Below are positions 5,076 through 8,139 of a DNA stretch of 8,139 nt, one piece after another. This DNA is from Alphaproteobacteria bacterium (GTDB lineage Bacteria; Pseudomonadota; Alphaproteobacteria; ATCC43930; CGMCC-115725), in NCBI GenBank assembly GCA_005888425.1, contig VAZF01000327.1, positions 1 through 8,139 of the forward strand, read 5' to 3'. A program made the translations under genes and the position numbers. The notes under the pieces were generated by a model. It searched no databases, was not told where the DNA came from, and saw only the letters and a list, made by a program, of their open reading frames with translations. The stretch's first letter is position 1, and each line of letters starts with the position of its first letter.

Positions 5076-6962
5076 ATGCTGCAAGCGATCCGCACCAGAG
5101 CGGGCTCGATCATCGTCAAGGTCCTGTTCGGGCTTCTGATCATCTCGTTCGGCTTCTGGGGGATCTATACCCGCTCCGACTACTTCCAGGGGCACTCGCC
5201 GGAAACCGTCATCGCCACGGTAGGCGACGACAATATCCGTGCGGACGATCTGCAGCGGGTATTGCAGCCGACCCTCGAACGGCTCCGCGCTCAACTCGGC
5301 GGCGCCATCGATCAGCAGCAGATCAAACAGTTCGGGGTCGTCGACAACCTGCTCGCACAGCTGATCGATCGCGACCTGCTCGACCAGGAGGCGGCGCGGC
5401 TGCGGCTCGAAGCCTCTGACGAGGTTATCCGCAGCGCGATCTACGACAATCCGGCATTCCGGGGTCCAGACGGGCGGTTCGACCGCGGCCTGTTCAACCA
5501 GGTGCTGATCATGAACCGGCTGACCGAGGATCAGCTGATCGCCCGTTTGCACCGCGATCTGCCGCGCGCGGATCTCCTGCAGGCGATCACGACCGGCGTC
5601 ACGCTGCCGCGCCCGATCGTCGAAACTCTCTATCGTTATCGCGGAGAGAAGCGGCTCGCCGACATCGTCGGATTTCCGGTTGCGAGCGTGAAGGATGTCG
5701 GCCAACCGAGCGACGCCGACCTGGCGAAATTCTACGAAGCGCATCCCGATCTGTTCCGCGCCCCGGAATACCGCGCCTTTACGGTGGGGAGCCTCGCGCC
5801 CGAGGACGTCGTCAAGCCCGGCAACATTCCTGAGAACAAAGTGCGCGAAGAGTACGAACAGCGGAAGGACGAGTTCGAGACACCCGAGCAGCGCGATGTG
5901 CAGCAGATTCTGTCGCCGTCGGAGGAGAAGGCGAAAGAGGCCGCGGCCGCGCTCGATGCCGGGAAGGATTGGAAGGAGGTCGCCACAACCATCGCCAAGC
6001 AGGATCCGGAGTCGATCGATCTCGGGATGATGAAGCGCCAGGACTTGCCGCAGCAGCTGGCCGAAGTCGTGTTCGAACTGCCGCTCAATAGGCCCACCGA
6101 TCCGATCAAGACGCCGCTCGGTTGGCACATCCTGCGCGTCGTCAAGATCGAGCCGGCCGCGACGCAGAGCTTCGAGCAGGCGAAGCCGCAGATCCAGGCC
6201 GAGCTCGCCCAGCAGGAGGGGATCGACAAACTCGAAAAGCTCGGCAACAAGGTCGATGATGCCCTCGCCGGCGGCATGCCGCTTGCCGATGCGGCCGCCA
6301 AATTCGGGCTGAAGCTGGCGACCGTCGCGGCGGCAGACTCCAACGGCGCCGATCCCGACGGGAAGCCGGTCGCGCTCCCCGCGGGCAAAGAGGAGATGCT
6401 GAAAACCGCGTTCTCCACCGAGCAGGGCGACACCAGCCGCGTCGCACAGACGCAAGACGGCGCGATCTTCGCGCTGCATGTCGACAAGGTAACCCCGCCG
6501 CAGGTGCGGCCTTTGGCCGAGGTGCGCGACAAGGCAGTCGCCGCGTGGCAGGCGGAGCATAAACGCGAGACGGTGACGAAACAGGCCGAAGAGCTCGCGG
6601 CGGCCGTCAAGCCGGATGTGCCGCTCGCCAAGGTCGCGGCGGACAAGAAGCTGAGTGTGACGCCCTCCCCGCCCCTGTCGCGCGATGCGCAGAATGCTGC
6701 CCCGGCGCCGGCGGCGCTGGTCTCGAAGCTGTTCGCCGCGAAAAAGGGCGATGTCGTGACCGCGACGGACGCGAGCGGCGCCTACGTCGCGCAGCTGAAG
6801 GAGGTCCAGGTTCCGGAGAACCCGTCCGACGACGTCGTCTCGGGGCTAACGCAGCAGCTCGCCGGCGAGGCGCGCTCCGACGTTGCCGGCGCATTCACCG
6901 AAGCGCTCAAGCGCCGCTACCCGGTCGATATAAAGCGCGACGCGCTCGACCGCATGTTCTGA
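5076..6962 (+). CDS. ppiD: PpiD/SurA-like membrane-anchored periplasmic chaperone (peptidylprolyl isomerase family)
   Basis: This 628-residue protein matches the PpiD layout (E. coli PpiD 623 residues): a short cytoplasmic N-terminus (MLQAIRTRAGS), one membrane anchor (about 12-31, ending FGFWGIY), a SurA-like N-terminal chaperone domain (about 45-180), a parvulin/PPIC domain (about 269-357, ending TPLGWHILRV) and a long helical, Lys/Glu/Ala-rich C-terminal region. PpiD-type proteins sit at the periplasmic exit of the Sec translocon and help proteins that are leaving it. The parvulin domain has Gln277 where active parvulins carry His in the H-I/L-L motif, although the second His (His351) is kept, so isomerase activity is doubtful; E. 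coli PpiD is also reported to be inactive. The ATG at 5076 is chosen because it begins the conserved anchor; an in-frame ATG at 4992 lies before the predicted promoter. There is no clear Shine-Dalgarno. Confidence 0.88.
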   Translation: MLQAIRTRAGSIIVKVLFGLLIISFGFWGIYTRSDYFQGHSPETVIATVGDDNIRADDLQRVLQPTLERLRAQLGGAIDQQQIKQFGVVDNLLAQLIDRDLLDQEAARLRLEASDEVIRSAIYDNPAFRGPDGRFDRGLFNQVLIMNRLTEDQLIARLHRDLPRADLLQAITTGVTLPRPIVETLYRYRGEKRLADIVGFPVASVKDVGQPSDADLAKFYEAHPDLFRAPEYRAFTVGSLAPEDVVKPGNIPENKVREEYEQRKDEFETPEQRDVQQILSPSEEKAKEAAAALDAGKDWKEVATTIAKQDPESIDLGMMKRQDLPQQLAEVVFELPLNRPTDPIKTPLGWHILRVVKIEPAATQSFEQAKPQIQAELAQQEGIDKLEKLGNKVDDALAGGMPLADAAAKFGLKLATVAAADSNGADPDGKPVALPAGKEEMLKTAFSTEQGDTSRVAQTQDGAIFALHVDKVTPPQVRPLAEVRDKAVAAWQAEHKRETVTKQAEELAAAVKPDVPLAKVAADKKLSVTPSPPLSRDAQNAAPAPAALVSKLFAAKKGDVVTATDASGAYVAQLKEVQVPENPSDDVVSGLTQQLAGEARSDVAGAFTEALKRRYPVDIKRDALDRMF

Positions 6963-6966
6963 TGGG

Positions 6967-6985
6967 GGCCGCGTTTTAGGCGGCC
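6967..6985. terminator. Possible shared hairpin between convergent ppiD and trpEG stops
   Basis: GGCCGC (6967-6972) and GCGGCC (6980-6985) form a six-base stem around the loop GTTTTAG. The structure follows the ppiD stop by four bases and contains the trpEG stop codon (6978-6976) in its loop. There is no T run beyond the stem on either strand, so if it ends transcription it does so weakly or with other factors. Confidence 0.35.
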
Positions 6986-8139
6986 ACCGTCTCACACAAA
7001 ACCGAGAGCGCGGCCTCCAGGATCGGCATGCCGACCTCGCCGGGCGAGGTCATCACCGATTCCGGGTGAAACTGCACCGCCGCGATCGGCAGGTTCTTGT
7101 GCTCGATCGCCATGATAACGCGGTCCTCGGTCTCCGCGGTCGCCGACAAGACCGCCGGGAAGGAGCTGCGCTCAGCGAACAGCGAATGGTAGCGGCCGAC
7201 CGTGAACCGCTCGGGCATGCCCTGCAGCAGCCGCCCCGAGCTGGCATGCACGACCGAAGGCTTGCCGTGCATCGGCACATCGAGCACGCCGAGGGAGCCG
7301 CCGAAATATTCGACGATGCCCTGCAAGCCGAGGCAGACGCCAAACACCGGCACTTGCTTCTCGATCAGCAGATCGAGCGTGTCGGCGATCGCGAAATCCT
7401 CCGGCCGCCCCGGTCCCGGCGACAGCACGACGAGATCTGGCCGCAAGCCTTTGCGCAATTGCTCGCGCGCGAAATCGTGCCGCAGCGTCGTCACCTCGGC
7501 GCCGGTCGTGCGGATATAGCCGGCCAGCGTATGGACAAACGAGTCCTCGTGGTCGATCAGCAGGATCTTGCGGCCTGAACCGGTGCGCGAGGATGCTAAC
7601 CCTGTGCTCGCCGCGGGTCGGCTCGTGCCACGGATCGCCGCGACCAGCGCCGCCGCCTTGAGCCGCGTCTCGGCTTCCTCGGCGTCGGGGTCGCTGTCGT
7701 AGAGCAAGGTCGCGCCGGCGCGGATCTCGGCGATGCCGTCCTTCATGCGCATCGTGCGCAAGGTCAGCCCCGTATTCATGTTGCCGTCGAAGGTGACGCG
7801 GCCGATCGCGCCGCCGTACCAGCGGCGGGCCGAGCGCTCCTGCTCTTCGACGAAGCGGATCGCCCACAATTTCGGCGCGCCGGTCACGGTAACAGCCCAG
7901 GCATGCGACAGAAAGCCGTCGAGCGCGTCGAATTCGGGTGCGAGCTCACCCTCGACATGATCGACGGTGTGAATGAGCCGCGAATACATCTCGATCTGGC
8001 GCCGGCCGATGACGCGCACGCTCCCCGGCACGCAGACGCGCGACTTGTCGTTGCGATCGACATCGGTGCACATCGTCAATTCACTCTCGTCCTTTTTGGA
8101 GTTGAGTAATTCGCGGATCCGCTCGGAATCTTCGAGCGG
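6976..8139 (-). CDS. trpE(G): Anthranilate synthase, fused TrpE-TrpG, 5' end cut by the window edge
   Basis: Anthranilate synthase turns chorismate and glutamine into anthranilate, the first step of tryptophan synthesis, in the cytoplasm. The frame is open from the right edge (first codon 8139-8137) to TAA at 6978, giving 387 residues. Residues 1 to about 165 are the C-terminal part of the TrpE chorismate-binding domain: SERIRELLNS, ELTMCTDVDRNDKSRVC, YSRLIHTVDHVEG, HAWAVTVTGAPK, RRWYGGAIG and MNTGLTLRTMR. A short linker (about 166-190) leads into the TrpG class I glutamine amidotransferase domain: ILLIDHEDSFV, LSPGPGRPEDF, nucleophile Cys269 in FGVCLGLQG, GRYHSLFA, and His358/Glu360 in VQFHPE. 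Such fusions, about 730 residues long, are known as TrpE(G) from rhizobia, Azospirillum and Brucella; about half is missing here. Any leader attenuator lies outside the window. It converges on ppiD with 13 bases between the stops. Confidence 0.95.
   Translation of the reverse strand, partial: PLEDSERIRELLNSKKDESELTMCTDVDRNDKSRVCVPGSVRVIGRRQIEMYSRLIHTVDHVEGELAPEFDALDGFLSHAWAVTVTGAPKLWAIRFVEEQERSARRWYGGAIGRVTFDGNMNTGLTLRTMRMKDGIAEIRAGATLLYDSDPDAEEAETRLKAAALVAAIRGTSRPAASTGLASSRTGSGRKILLIDHEDSFVHTLAGYIRTTGAEVTTLRHDFAREQLRKGLRPDLVVLSPGPGRPEDFAIADTLDLLIEKQVPVFGVCLGLQGIVEYFGGSLGVLDVPMHGKPSVVHASSGRLLQGMPERFTVGRYHSLFAERSSFPAVLSATAETEDRVIMAIEHKNLPIAAVQFHPESVMTSPGEVGMPILEAALSVLCETVAA

Noticed and set aside
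5028..6560. Minus-strand open frame of 510 codons across the ppiD-like gene
   Set aside because: It is antisense to a well-supported gene with anchor and parvulin domains. The translation is Arg/Leu-rich with no family resemblance, so it is a codon-bias shadow.

Overview
The window carries a GC-rich stretch of ordinary chromosome from a Gram-negative alphaproteobacterium. The evidence is a Kdo (LPS) synthesis gene, alphaproteobacterial-style Eno, SecG and TpiA sequences, a fused TrpE-TrpG anthranilate synthase of the kind known from rhizobia and relatives, and two intergenic palindromic repeats of types common in that class. I cannot place it below class; Hyphomicrobiales or Rhodospirillales would both fit. 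I see no mobile element, CRISPR array, tRNA, rRNA or phage gene, and no stretch over 300 bases lacks a gene.

Layout: positions 1-4962 hold five genes on the minus strand. In transcription order they are tpiA (4962-4231), secG (4133-3762), pyrG (3539-1911), kdsA (1763-915) and eno (760-1, cut at its 3' end by the window edge). Gaps of about 100-220 bases separate them, and two gaps hold repeat elements: a long imperfect hairpin between kdsA and eno (785-861) and a paired inverted repeat between kdsA and pyrG (1784-1902). A divergent region at 4963-5075 separates tpiA from a plus-strand gene for a PpiD/SurA-like membrane-anchored periplasmic chaperone (5076-6962), with a near-consensus promoter at 5006-5034. 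That gene converges, with only 13 bases between stop codons, on a minus-strand fused anthranilate synthase gene (8139-6976, cut at its 5' end).

How the genes fit together: TpiA and Eno are glycolytic, and Eno makes phosphoenolpyruvate. KdsA condenses phosphoenolpyruvate with arabinose 5-phosphate to give Kdo-8-phosphate. PyrG makes the CTP later used to activate Kdo as CMP-Kdo. SecG belongs to the Sec translocon, and the PpiD-like protein would act on the periplasmic side of it. The anthranilate synthase feeds chorismate and glutamine into tryptophan.

The window is mainly housekeeping and I found no new multigene system. The points most worth a second look are a KdsA that combines the metal-independent Asn26 with loss of the conserved Asp-Gly-Pro motif; a Cys in place of the conserved acidic residue in loop 3 of triosephosphate isomerase; a repeat element shaped like a terminator 16 bases before the eno start codon; and an inverted, fused trpEG lying tail-to-tail with ppiD.
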